Assembly: GCA_001873995.1 (NCBI GenBank)
Contig: MNVR01000021.1
Location: forward strand, 1-64,000
Origin: Candidatus Phelpsiimicrobium noxiivivens
Lineage (GTDB): Bacteria > Omnitrophota > Gorgyraeia > Velamenicoccales > Velamenicoccaceae
Direction: 5' to 3'
Length of the DNA: 64,000 nucleotides
Each line of letters opens with the position of its first letter. Within the stretch, counting starts at the first letter, position 1. The translations under genes and the position numbers were made by a program. Under the pieces are notes generated by a model. It worked only from the letters and a program-made list of their open reading frames with translations. It searched no databases and was not told where the DNA came from. Positions 16,677 to 23,821 of the stretch are shown here, one piece after another.

Positions 16677-17689
16677 AGAACATAAAAATAGCTTTGGCTG
16701 ATCTTGTACCTTCAAATGAATTGCAGGAAATGCAGGACTCTTTTTCCGAGGTCGCTAACGTCAGCATGCGCACCATTGACGCTAATGGCCGCCCGTTGAC
16801 CGTTATGAGCAATATTTCATCTATTTGCCAGGATAAATTCTGTAAACAATGCCTGCCGGCGTTCCTTGGCGGTGAAGGTATTATAGACGAAGAATTAAGT
16901 TTTGAATGTATGCCCGGCCTCAAACATTATCTAATACCCCTGGAGATCTCGCTTTCTTCCACAACTTCCTTGATACTCGGCTATATGATAGTAGGCCCTG
17001 TCGTATTTATGAAAAGGAGTGATAAAGAAGAATATAGGGATGCCGCTGGCAAGATGGGCATTGAACTTGATCAGCTGTGGAGCTGGATATTAGAATTAAG
17101 GGTGTTTTCGTATCGCGGTATACATTCTCTGAAAGATATGATAGAGAATATGACGAGCCGAATTTTAAATCTCGCTTACGCTAAGATGCTGATGCAAAAG
17201 AAGGTATCAGGAAGCCGAACGGTCAGATTATTTGAAAGAAGGGTTGTTAATCTTCAGCATAGAGACGAGTTTCTTGAGCTTTTCCTTGATTTTGTAATGC
17301 AGGTGACCCAAGGCAGCGCGGGCTCTGTGATGCTCTTAGACAGCCATAAAGGGATTCTTGAGGTGAGGTCTTCACGCGGCTTGCCTTCTTTTATAGCGCG
17401 AAAGGCCTCTTTAAAGCTTGGCGAAGGTATTTCCGGGCTTGCCGCGGAGATGAAAAAGCCGTTCCTTATAAACGAAGAGCATGTTGATCAGCTTATTTTA
17501 GATAGATTAAAGAGGCCGGCCATTTTTTCATCAATGGTCGTCCCGATCAGGTCCCGCGAAGACGTCTACGGTGTTGTAAATATTTCCTCTGATAAAGCCC
17601 AGCCAGTCAGATTTGACGAAACAACTCTTGCCCTCGTGACAAGGGCGGCCGGTATTGCCGGCATTGCCCTTGAAAGTATGCAAAACTAG
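16673..17689 (+). CDS. PocR-domain plus GAF-domain sensory protein
   Basis: The 338-residue protein starts at GTG 16673, overlapping the regulator stop by four bases. The N-terminal half (about 1-170) fits the PocR sensory domain, with the cysteine-containing segment SSICQDKFCKQCLPAF and GYMIVGPVVF. The C-terminal half (about 190-338) is a GAF domain with SAGSVMLLD, LKLGEGISGLAAEMKKPFLI and VVPIRSREDVYGVVNISS. No output domain is attached, so it probably relays a small-molecule signal to the kinase/regulator pair it is coupled with. PocR domains often bind small hydrocarbon derivatives; the ligand here is unknown. Confidence 0.82.
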   Translation: MKNIKIALADLVPSNELQEMQDSFSEVANVSMRTIDANGRPLTVMSNISSICQDKFCKQCLPAFLGGEGIIDEELSFECMPGLKHYLIPLEISLSSTTSLILGYMIVGPVVFMKRSDKEEYRDAAGKMGIELDQLWSWILELRVFSYRGIHSLKDMIENMTSRILNLAYAKMLMQKKVSGSRTVRLFERRVVNLQHRDEFLELFLDFVMQVTQGSAGSVMLLDSHKGILEVRSSRGLPSFIARKASLKLGEGISGLAAEMKKPFLINEEHVDQLILDRLKRPAIFSSMVVPIRSREDVYGVVNISSDKAQPVRFDETTLALVTRAAGIAGIALESMQN

Positions 17690-17700
17690 TGAGACAGATC

Positions 17701-17735
17701 AATGAGACAAATCAAGCAGGATGATTTGTCTCATT
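17701..17735. repeat. GAGACAAATC palindrome, copy 2, at a convergent gene junction
   Basis: AATGAGACAAATCA (17701-17714) and its reverse complement (17722-17735) flank AGCAGGA. A partial unit GAGACAGATC precedes it. The palindrome overlaps the rpoN stop codon (17731-17733), so it would form the 3-prime hairpin of both convergent transcripts. Confidence 0.75.
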
Positions 17736-19050
17736 CACGGCGTTCGGATACGGGCGGGATCTTTAACATCTTGCGGTATTTGGCTACGGTGCGGCGCGCG
17801 ATAGATAATTTTTCTGTTAGGCGTATCTGCTCTACTACCTCATAGTCTCTCAAAGGCCGCGTTTTGTCCTCATTTTCTATCAATTCCTGGATCTTAAGTT
17901 TGATGCTTTGAGCTGAGACGTCTTCGCCGTCTTCTTTTTTAAGAGAGGTTGAGAAGAATCCGCGCAGAGGAAATATGCCTATCGGCGTCTGCACGTATTT
18001 ATTCATGACGATGCGCGATATGGTTGATTCGTGCATGGATACCTTTTCGGCTATTTCTTTTAACGACAGCGGCTTTAATTTATCCATGCCTTCCATTAGC
18101 GCTTCTTTTTGGGTCTCGGCTATGATAGTAATAACCCTTGTTAAGGTCTCTTTGCGCTGGATTATGGCGTTGATAAGGTTAGAGGCGTTCTTTAATTTTT
18201 CGCGTATGAAGTCTTTTGTTTTTTCATCGGTCTTTTTTGACCTGAGCATGTTTTTATACAGGGGATTGACCCGTATAATAGGTATAGAATTGTCCTTGGT
18301 AGAGACGCGTAGGATGTCATCTTTTTCTTCAATAGAGATATCAGGAATGACGTAAGCGGTTTCTTCGTTTGAATAACCTCTGCCAGGCTTTGGTTCAAGG
18401 GAGTGTATCTTTTCAATACAGCGCGCTAATTCCGAGCTGTCACATTTTAATTTCTTACACACTTTGTGGAGCGTGTCTTTGCGCGCCAGGTCTTCTAAGC
18501 ATTCTTCAATGAGACGGCGGCACAAAGGGTCTTTGTCCTGTTTTTTGTCCAGCTGGATAAGGAGGCATTCTTTAATGTCGCGCGCGCCTACGCCGGCAGG
18601 CTCAAAGGCCTGGATGAGCTTTAATACTTTAAGAGCGTCTTTTTCGCGGCACCCTGATCCTGCGCATATGGCTTCCAGGCTTTCACGCAAATAACCGTTT
18701 TCATCAATGTTATTGATAAGAGCGGTTCCTACGCGGGCCTGTTCTTCATCAACAGCGTTTATCCTAAGCTGCCTTAATAATGCCTCTGTAAGATCTTCTT
18801 TTTTGCCGGGGATGGCCTTTTCGTAGGCGTCTTCGTCTGCCTCTATCCGTGTTGGCGTAAATTCACCCTCTGCACCTCCAGGTGCTAAGGCCTCCTGAGG
18901 CACCTCTTCAATGACTGGGTTTTCAACAAGTTCAGCCTCCACAACTTCTTTGAGCTCAAGGAGAGGCAGTTCTAATATCTTCATGGATTGCTGGAGGCTT
19001 TGTGTGAATATTCCTTTTTGCCTATGTTCTAATCTTTGATGTAATGCCAT
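17731..19050 (-). CDS. rpoN: RNA polymerase sigma-54 factor RpoN
   Basis: The 439-residue protein has the three RpoN regions. Region I (about 1-50) is glutamine/leucine-rich, with HRQKGIFTQSLQQSMKILEL. A short acidic region II follows, then the core-binding domain with ALLRQLR and GYLRESL. The DNA-binding part has STISRIVMNKYVQTPIGIFP-like residues and the C-terminal RpoN box ARRTVAKYRKML. It directs transcription from -24/-12 promoters with NtrC-type activators such as the one two genes away. An extended -10 (TGATATACT, ending six bases before the ATG) predicts a leaderless message. The 3-prime end lies in a dispersed palindrome. Confidence 0.96.
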   Translation of the reverse strand: MALHQRLEHRQKGIFTQSLQQSMKILELPLLELKEVVEAELVENPVIEEVPQEALAPGGAEGEFTPTRIEADEDAYEKAIPGKKEDLTEALLRQLRINAVDEEQARVGTALINNIDENGYLRESLEAICAGSGCREKDALKVLKLIQAFEPAGVGARDIKECLLIQLDKKQDKDPLCRRLIEECLEDLARKDTLHKVCKKLKCDSSELARCIEKIHSLEPKPGRGYSNEETAYVIPDISIEEKDDILRVSTKDNSIPIIRVNPLYKNMLRSKKTDEKTKDFIREKLKNASNLINAIIQRKETLTRVITIIAETQKEALMEGMDKLKPLSLKEIAEKVSMHESTISRIVMNKYVQTPIGIFPLRGFFSTSLKKEDGEDVSAQSIKLKIQELIENEDKTRPLRDYEVVEQIRLTEKLSIARRTVAKYRKMLKIPPVSERRE

Positions 19051-19056
19051 ATAAAC

Positions 19057-19103
19057 AGTATATCATAAATTACATTGCTAATTTCAGAAGTAATTAGTAA
19101 AAT
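19057..19103. promoter_or_regulatory. divergent promoters for rpoN and the lone receiver gene
   Basis: Minus strand: TATACT (19062-19057) preceded by TGA, six bases before the rpoN ATG. Plus strand: TTGCTA (19075-19080), 17-base spacer, TAAAAT (19098-19103), seven bases before the receiver ATG at 19111. Both predict transcription starting at or next to the start codon. Confidence 0.5.
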
Positions 19104-19110
19104 ATAGGCA

Positions 19111-19473
19111 ATGCAGATTTTTGCTAGCGTAAAGAGTGCTTTAGTGGCGGATGACGAAAAAGATATCTGTCTATATCTGAAAAGATATCTGGAGCGTAAG
19201 AGAATGAAGGTCACCTCTTGCTTGGATGGCCAGGAAGCAAAAGATCTAATAGAAAAGGAAAGTTTTGATTACTTCTTTCTTGACTGCAGTATGCCTAATA
19301 TCACAGGGCTTGAATTGATAGGTTCGGCGCGTAGGCGCAATCCGCAGTCAAAGATAATCCTCATCTCGGGGTTCCCTTCGGTCAACAATGCGGTTATTCG
19401 TCAGCTTGGAGGTGATTACTTTATCCATAAACCCATACAATTAACTGAGATCGACAATATATTAAAGGATTAA
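19111..19473 (+). CDS. single-domain response regulator (CheY-like)
   Basis: The 120-residue receiver has the acidic pair D14-D15, phosphorylatable D58 (YFFLDCSMPN), a conserved ISGFPS switch segment and the HKP lysine (about 109). There is no output domain, so it acts by protein contact. It lies divergently from rpoN and just upstream of a cyclophilin gene. No kinase partner is evident nearby other than the GAF kinase at 14086. A promoter seven bases upstream gives a leaderless start. Confidence 0.9.
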   Translation: MQIFASVKSALVADDEKDICLYLKRYLERKRMKVTSCLDGQEAKDLIEKESFDYFFLDCSMPNITGLELIGSARRRNPQSKIILISGFPSVNNAVIRQLGGDYFIHKPIQLTEIDNILKD

Positions 19474-19477
19474 TAAA

Positions 19478-20041
19478 ATGAAGATATTTTATGGCATTGT
19501 TTTGGCGGGATTATTTTTGAACGTTTGTTCGTTTAATCGCGCGTGGGGAGAGGAGGCTCAGGTGGCAACAGGGACAATAGTGGTGTTGGAGACTGATCAG
19601 GGTAATATTGAATTGAAGCTTTTTCCGGAAACCGCCCCAAAGGCGTGCGAGAATTTTATAGGGCTCGTGAATAAAGGGTATTACAACGGGACTGTGTTCC
19701 ATCGCGTCATCAGGGGGTTTATGATCCAGGGCGGGGACCCTACTGCTACAGGAATGGGCGGGGAGTCATTTTTCGGCAGGCCTTTTGATGATGAGGTGAA
19801 GGCTGGCGTAGGGTTTGATAAAGCGGGCATCTTGGCTATGGCGAACGCCGGGCCAGGGACCAACGGCAGCCAGTTCTTTATCACGGTCGCGCCAACGCCG
19901 TGGCTTAATATGAAGCATACCATATTCGGCGAAGTCGTATCAGGCTATGATGTAGTAGAAAAGATAGTCGGCGCTCCTACGGAGCGCGGGGATAAACCGC
20001 TTAAGGAACAGAAGATAATTAAGGCTTATATAAAGGCCTAA
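19478..20041 (+). CDS. periplasmic peptidyl-prolyl cis-trans isomerase, cyclophilin type
   Basis: The 187-residue protein has a signal peptide (MKIFYGIVLAGLFLNVCSFN, then RAWGEE) and a cyclophilin fold. Recognisable segments are ENFIGLVNKGYYNGTVFHRV, FMIQGGDPT, NAGPGTNGSQFFIT and WLNMKHTIFGEV. These hold the catalytic Arg (FHRVI) and the substrate-binding Gln/Phe residues. It assists folding of exported proteins. An AAGG ribosome site precedes the ATG. The family-1 leader RNA begins eight bases after its stop. Confidence 0.92.
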   Translation: MKIFYGIVLAGLFLNVCSFNRAWGEEAQVATGTIVVLETDQGNIELKLFPETAPKACENFIGLVNKGYYNGTVFHRVIRGFMIQGGDPTATGMGGESFFGRPFDDEVKAGVGFDKAGILAMANAGPGTNGSQFFITVAPTPWLNMKHTIFGEVVSGYDVVEKIVGAPTERGDKPLKEQKIIKAYIKA

Positions 20042-20048
20042 GGATTGA

Positions 20049-20165
20049 CTCCTTGCTAACCCGTTTGTAAATATTAAGTGCATTCACTTAATATTTACCG
20101 CGCTGGCTTCGGTGTTGGTTTTGCAGGGAATAGATACCCACAGTATTTAAAACCAAGGAGGTCGC
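20049..20165 (+). promoter_or_regulatory. family-1 structured RNA leader, copy A
   Basis: This is the cleanest copy of a recurring leader. CTCCTTG (20049-20055) can pair perfectly with CAAGGAG (20054-20060 plus 100, i.e. 20154-20160), which contains the Shine-Dalgarno. Between them are a 14-bp perfect hairpin (20067-20080 with 20085-20098) and a second domain in which GGTTTT (20117-20122) pairs with AAAACC (20149-20154) around the core GCAGGGAATAGATACCC. Other copies (36512, 37178, 59309) keep the core and change paired positions together. The arrangement suggests control of ribosome access to the small gene at 20166. Ligand or signal is unknown. Confidence 0.7.
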
Positions 20166-20327
20166 ATGATGTGTTCCAAAATGCTTGGCGATTATTATTC
20201 CAGCTCGTATCTTTTGTTTACCGTGCAGATCATTTTTGTGCTTATGTTGTTCACGTGCCTCTTGGTTTCGCTTGTGCGTCAACGAGTGATGATAAATATA
20301 TTGAAAGAAATAAGGGACAAGAAGTAA
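20166..20327 (+). CDS. small membrane protein (53 aa) behind a structured leader
   Basis: ATG 20166 follows AAGGAGG (20155-20161) by four bases. The product has one long hydrophobic helix (about residues 14-38: SYLLFTVQIIFVLMLFTCLL) and a basic C-terminal tail (VRQRVMINILKEIRDKK). I recognise no family. It lies between cyclophilin and a cold-shock gene. Its strong ribosome site and the family-1 leader show it is a real, regulated gene. Single-helix proteins of this size often modulate a larger membrane complex; the partner is unknown. Confidence 0.65.
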   Translation: MMCSKMLGDYYSSSYLLFTVQIIFVLMLFTCLLVSLVRQRVMINILKEIRDKK

Positions 20328-20360
20328 TAACAAAAACACAGTTGCATAGGGGGTGGTAAC

Positions 20361-20561
20361 ATGGCAAAGGGTACAGTGAAGTGGTTCAATAATCAAAAAG
20401 GTTACGGTTTCATCACGACATCTGAGGGAAAAGACGTATTTGTGCATCATAGTTCTATCCAGGGCGAAGGTTATAAGTCGCTGGATGAAGGACAGGCGGT
20501 TGAATTTGACGTGACCCAGGGCCCTAAAGGTGAACAGGCGACGAACGTCGTCAAACTTTAA
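20361..20561 (+). CDS. cold-shock domain protein
   Basis: The 66-residue OB-fold protein has [14 protein letters not shown] (RNP1) and DVFVHHSS (RNP2), and ends in QATNVVKL. Cold-shock proteins bind single-stranded RNA and DNA and act as RNA chaperones. GGGGGTGG lies six bases before the ATG. It is likely co-transcribed with the small membrane protein 33 bases upstream and so may share the family-1 leader. Confidence 0.95.
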   Translation: MAKGTVKWFNNQKGYGFITTSEGKDVFVHHSSIQGEGYKSLDEGQAVEFDVTQGPKGEQATNVVKL

Positions 20562-20588
20562 GATTTTAAATTTTTAAGTGAGGTTTTT

Positions 20589-21002
20589 ATGCGCAGGTTT
20601 TTTTTAATCCTTGTTATTGCTTGTTTGTCGTTTTTTTCTTTCCATCAGGCTCTTACAGCTGGTGAAAGCGTTGATAAGATCGCTATAGGCGCGATAAAAG
20701 ATTTTCCCGTGCCGAGCGTAAAACCATTTCCTAAAGAACAGTTTATCGTATTTATGGACGAGGATGGTATCTACGCGGTCTCCACGCGATGCACCCATAA
20801 AGGGTGCACTGTCAGTTTTAAAGATAAAGAAGGTGTATTTGCCTGCCCCTGCCACGGAGCAAAATTCGGTAAGTCCGGAGATGTCCTGTCCGGCCCGGCC
20901 ACTATGGCGCTCGCGTGGTTTTTGATAGAGAAGGATAGCGCGGGCGATCTTTATGTTGATAAATCAAAGCCCGTGGCGCAAGGCACTAAGTTTAAATTTT
21001 GA
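20589..21002 (+). CDS. exported Rieske [2Fe-2S] protein
   Basis: The 137-residue protein has a signal peptide (MRRFFLILVIACLSFFSFHQ, then ALTAGE). Its Rieske domain has both cluster-ligand motifs: CTHKGC (about 76-81) and CPCHGAKF (about 95-102). It should carry one electron in the periplasm. No cytochrome b or other respiratory subunit is adjacent, so its partner is unclear. An ABC-2 transporter follows. Confidence 0.9.
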   Translation: MRRFFLILVIACLSFFSFHQALTAGESVDKIAIGAIKDFPVPSVKPFPKEQFIVFMDEDGIYAVSTRCTHKGCTVSFKDKEGVFACPCHGAKFGKSGDVLSGPATMALAWFLIEKDSAGDLYVDKSKPVAQGTKFKF

Positions 21003-21023
21003 CCATTCCGTAGTACTTTCCCA

Positions 21024-21932
21024 ATGGATATTATAAGAGCCACTGATCTTGTTAAAACGTTCCGGCATGCCGCTGCGGTTGACCACATAAGCCTTCGCGT
21101 GTCGCGACAGGAGTGTTTTGGCATACTTGGGCCCAATGGCGCCGGCAAGACGACGACCGTAAAAATGATATATTGTTTTTTTGAGCCTACTAGCGGAAAG
21201 CTGGAGGTTTTGGGAGAAGACGCGCGAAAAAATATCAGGCGTGTCAAAGAAGGCATCGGCGTCTGCCCGCAGGAAAATAACTTAGACCCGGACCTGACTG
21301 TTATAGAAAATTTGCGAGTTTTCGCGCGTTATTTTGATATAGTTGGCGCGAGAGCGCTTTCTCGCTGTGAAGAGCTTCTGCGTTTTGTAGGGCTTTATGG
21401 GAAAAGACATAGCGTTATTGACGAACTCTCGGGCGGTATGAAGCGCCGCCTCATTATAGCCAGGTCTTTGGTAAACAGCCCGCGCTTGCTTATTTTAGAT
21501 GAGCCTACTACAGGCCTTGACCCTCAAGCAAGGCATCAGATATGGGAAAGTATTATCAGCCTGAAAAAATCCGGCACAACAGTACTCTTGACCACGCATT
21601 ATATGGATGAAGCCACGCATTTATGCGATAGGCTCGTCATAATGGATAAAGGCAAAATAGTAGTTGAGGGCTCGCCAAAGGAGCTCATACGTCAATACGC
21701 CGGTTCTCACGTCATAGAAATATCTCCTGCTGGTGAGGCGGCAGGGAACTATCTTAAACAAAAAGGCCTCACTTTTGAGAAGACGCCAACGCATTTTTTT
21801 GTGTATGCACAAAAAGGGCCTGAGGTATTTTCGGATATCACGCTTAAGTTTGGTGAGAGCGGCTGCGCCCTGCGTATGGCTAACCTAGAAGACGTGTTCC
21901 TGAAGTTGACCGGGCGGGAGCTGCGGGAATGA
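21024..21932 (+). CDS. ABC-2 type transporter ATP-binding protein (NodI-like)
   Basis: The 302-residue ATPase has Walker A GPNGAGKTTT (about 35), signature LSGGMKRRLIIARSL, Walker B LLILDEPTTGLD and the switch TTHYMDEA. The C-terminal extension ending in EDVFLKLTGRELRE is typical of DRA/NodI-type ATPases that pair with ABC-2 permeases. The gene overlaps the permease start by four bases. The exported substrate, perhaps a lipid-linked or polysaccharide molecule, is not evident. Confidence 0.93.
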   Translation: MDIIRATDLVKTFRHAAAVDHISLRVSRQECFGILGPNGAGKTTTVKMIYCFFEPTSGKLEVLGEDARKNIRRVKEGIGVCPQENNLDPDLTVIENLRVFARYFDIVGARALSRCEELLRFVGLYGKRHSVIDELSGGMKRRLIIARSLVNSPRLLILDEPTTGLDPQARHQIWESIISLKKSGTTVLLTTHYMDEATHLCDRLVIMDKGKIVVEGSPKELIRQYAGSHVIEISPAGEAAGNYLKQKGLTFEKTPTHFFVYAQKGPEVFSDITLKFGESGCALRMANLEDVFLKLTGRELRE

Positions 21933-22705
21933 TGAATATAAGTTTAAGGTCAATGCGGGTTTGGCAAAGGAATTTTGACGTATATCTTGTAACATGGAAG
22001 GTGAATTTTATACCGCCCCTGCTTGAGCCTCTTTTGTATCTTTTTGCTTTTGGCATAGGTTTGGGCCAACTGGTCAAAGATGTCCCTTATGAAGGTGCCC
22101 AGGTATCGTATTTAAGATTTATCGCGCCCGGCCTTATCGCTACGGCGGTCATGAACCACGGATTTTTTGAGACGACTTACTCATCGTTCGTCAGGATGTA
22201 TTATCAGAAGACTTTTGACGCCATGCTCTCTACGCCCTTGACCATTGAAGACGTGGTCATGGCTGAAATGATCTGGGGCGCGACAAAAGCGTTATTCGCG
22301 GGCTCCATAATGTTCGTTGTCACGCTTCTTTTCGGGTTGTTGTCAATGCCTATGGCTTTATGGATAATACCTGTAGCATTTTTGTCTGGGTTGACGTTTT
22401 CCGCGATGGGCATGTGTTTTACCGCTTATGTCAAAAATATTGAGATGTTCAATTTTCCGGTATTTCTATTTATCACGCCTATGTTTTTATTCAGCGGCGT
22501 GTTTTTCCCTCTGTCAAGCCTTCCTGCCTGGGCTCAGGCAGTAGCCTGGTGCCTGCCATTGACCTTTCTTGTATCTTCTTTAAGGTCCATCGCGCTTGGG
22601 TCTTTTGGCATGGCCGTTATCTGGCAGATATTAGTTTTAGCGGCTCTGGGATTTGCCTGCGTATTGATAAGCTTGTCCGCCATGAAAAAGAGGCTTCTTA
22701 AATGA
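21929..22705 (+). CDS. ABC-2 type transporter permease (NodJ-like)
   Basis: The 258-residue protein has six hydrophobic segments, including PPLLEPLLYLFAFGIGLGQL, the motif YLRFIAPGLIATAVM, FLFITPMFLFSGVFFPLSSL and a C-terminal ILVLAALGFACVLISLSAM. FSGVFFPLSSLP is the hallmark segment of ABC-2 exporters. It is coupled by overlaps to the ATPase upstream and to the DUF2156 gene downstream. Confidence 0.92.
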   Translation: MMNISLRSMRVWQRNFDVYLVTWKVNFIPPLLEPLLYLFAFGIGLGQLVKDVPYEGAQVSYLRFIAPGLIATAVMNHGFFETTYSSFVRMYYQKTFDAMLSTPLTIEDVVMAEMIWGATKALFAGSIMFVVTLLFGLLSMPMALWIIPVAFLSGLTFSAMGMCFTAYVKNIEMFNFPVFLFITPMFLFSGVFFPLSSLPAWAQAVAWCLPLTFLVSSLRSIALGSFGMAVIWQILVLAALGFACVLISLSAMKKRLLK

Positions 22706-23601
22706 AGGCAGTGCCTGAATTCCCCCTGATGAGGCCCATAGAGCTGGATGATAAGGCATTGTTGACCGGGCTTTTCAAAAAATATCCTTCAGATATATCA
22801 GAGCTCACATTTACTAATCTGTTCGCCTGGAGGCACGCCTATAATTTCAATCTTTCAGACGCGGGCGATTTCTTGCTGGTTGTATCTTTAAATAAAGATC
22901 TTTTTCAGGTTTTTGATCCGTTGGGGCCTTTTGACACAAAAGAAAAGTGTGTAAGAAAATGTTTTTCCGTTTGCGGAAGTAATACTGAGCTGAAGTTCAT
23001 CAGGCTTCCTGGGAAGACAGCTGAGATCTTTAAAAAAGCAGGCGGCTTGCGGCTTTTAGAAGATAGGGATGATTTTGATTATGTCTATCTGGCCCAGGAC
23101 CTTATAGGCTTAAAGGGCCGCGATTTTGACGGCAAGAGGAATTTTATAAAACGTTTTAAAGATAACAATTCTTTCATGTATAAGAAGCTATTGGAAGACG
23201 ACGTCAAAGAATGTATTTCTTTTCAGGAGGAGTGGTGCCTGGCAAAAGATTGTCAGCATACTCAGGGCCTGGCAAAAGAAAGGCAGGCAATGCGCGAGAT
23301 GCTTGCCAATTTTGAATATCTTGGTATGCAGGGCGGCATGATAGAGATAGCCGGCAAAGTAGAGGCAGTGGCATTGGGCGAGCAGCTTAACCCTGAAACT
23401 TTTGTCGTGCATATTGAAAAGGCTAACGGCAGTTTTATAGGTATATATCAGGCCACAAATCAGCTCTTTTGCGACAAGGAAGCATCCGGCTATAAATATA
23501 TTAATCGTGAGCAGGACTTAGGCGTGCCAGGATTACGCCAGGCAAAAGAGTCTTACCATCCGTGCCATATGGTGAAAAAATTTACGCTCGTTAGAGCATG
23601 A
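22702..23601 (+). CDS. DUF2156 protein (phosphatidylglycerol lysyltransferase C-terminal domain-like)
   Basis: The 299-residue protein has two GNAT-like halves. Motifs include SELTFTNLFAWRHAYNF near the N-terminus, the KRNFIKRF segment (about 150), EEWCLAKDC, and the C-terminal YKYINREQDLGVPGLRQAKE with SYHP. These match the aminoacyl/acyl-transferase domain of lysyl-phosphatidylglycerol synthases without the membrane part. It may transfer an amino acid or similar group to a lipid or peptide, but the substrate is unknown. The start overlaps the permease stop. The stop is followed directly by a large inverted repeat. Confidence 0.85.
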   Translation: MKAVPEFPLMRPIELDDKALLTGLFKKYPSDISELTFTNLFAWRHAYNFNLSDAGDFLLVVSLNKDLFQVFDPLGPFDTKEKCVRKCFSVCGSNTELKFIRLPGKTAEIFKKAGGLRLLEDRDDFDYVYLAQDLIGLKGRDFDGKRNFIKRFKDNNSFMYKKLLEDDVKECISFQEEWCLAKDCQHTQGLAKERQAMREMLANFEYLGMQGGMIEIAGKVEAVALGEQLNPETFVVHIEKANGSFIGIYQATNQLFCDKEASGYKYINREQDLGVPGLRQAKESYHPCHMVKKFTLVRA

Positions 23602-23789
23602 GAAACAGTTTCCAACCTATTCGGGAACCTATTCGGGAAACAGTTTCCGACCTATTCGGGACACTGTTTCCGATCTATTCGGGAAAGTGGGCTAGTTGGA
23701 AAGAAAAAATACCCACTGTCCCGAACAACTTGGAAACAGTTTCCCGAACAACATGGAAACAGTTTCCCGAATAGGTTGGAAACTGTTTC
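23602..23789. repeat. large inverted repeat built from AAACAGTTTCC / CCTATTCGGG units
   Basis: The left arm starts at 23602 with GAAACAGTTTCCAACCTATT and repeats CCTATTCGGG four times with AAACAGTTTCC-like units between. The right arm (to 23789) is the inverted counterpart, with CCCGAACAAC, CCCGAATAGG and GGAAACAGTTTCCC. The outer 25 or so bases of each arm match perfectly. The RNA would fold into one long hairpin between the DUF2156 and rmuC genes. No open frame of interest lies in it. Confidence 0.85.
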
Positions 23790-23809
23790 GGTTTTGGTGG
23801 GTTTTGCGG

Positions 23810-23815
23810 TATAAT
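23810..23815 (+). promoter_or_regulatory. -10 box of rmuC
   Basis: A perfect TATAAT lies six bases before the rmuC ATG at 23822, just after the inverted repeat. No good -35 is visible at the usual distance. Transcription would start at the ATG itself. Confidence 0.45.
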
Positions 23816-23821
23816 TACGCT

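Noticed and set aside
20049-20165. Family-1 leader as a known riboswitch (c-di-GMP, TPP, cobalamin, SAM, fluoride, guanidine classes)
   Set aside because: None of the conserved core sequences I know for these classes is present. A covariance search is still needed to exclude rarer classes.
23602-23789. Regularly repeated AAACAGTTTCC / CCTATTCGGG units considered as a CRISPR array
   Set aside because: Units are too short and unevenly spaced, spacers are not unique, and the second half is the inverted complement of the first. No cas genes are near.
23696-23821. Upstream extension of the rmuC reading frame through the inverted repeat
   Set aside because: The extra 42 residues are encoded by the repeat, use a non-ATG start and precede the promoter -10 box. 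The ATG at 23822 fits the family.
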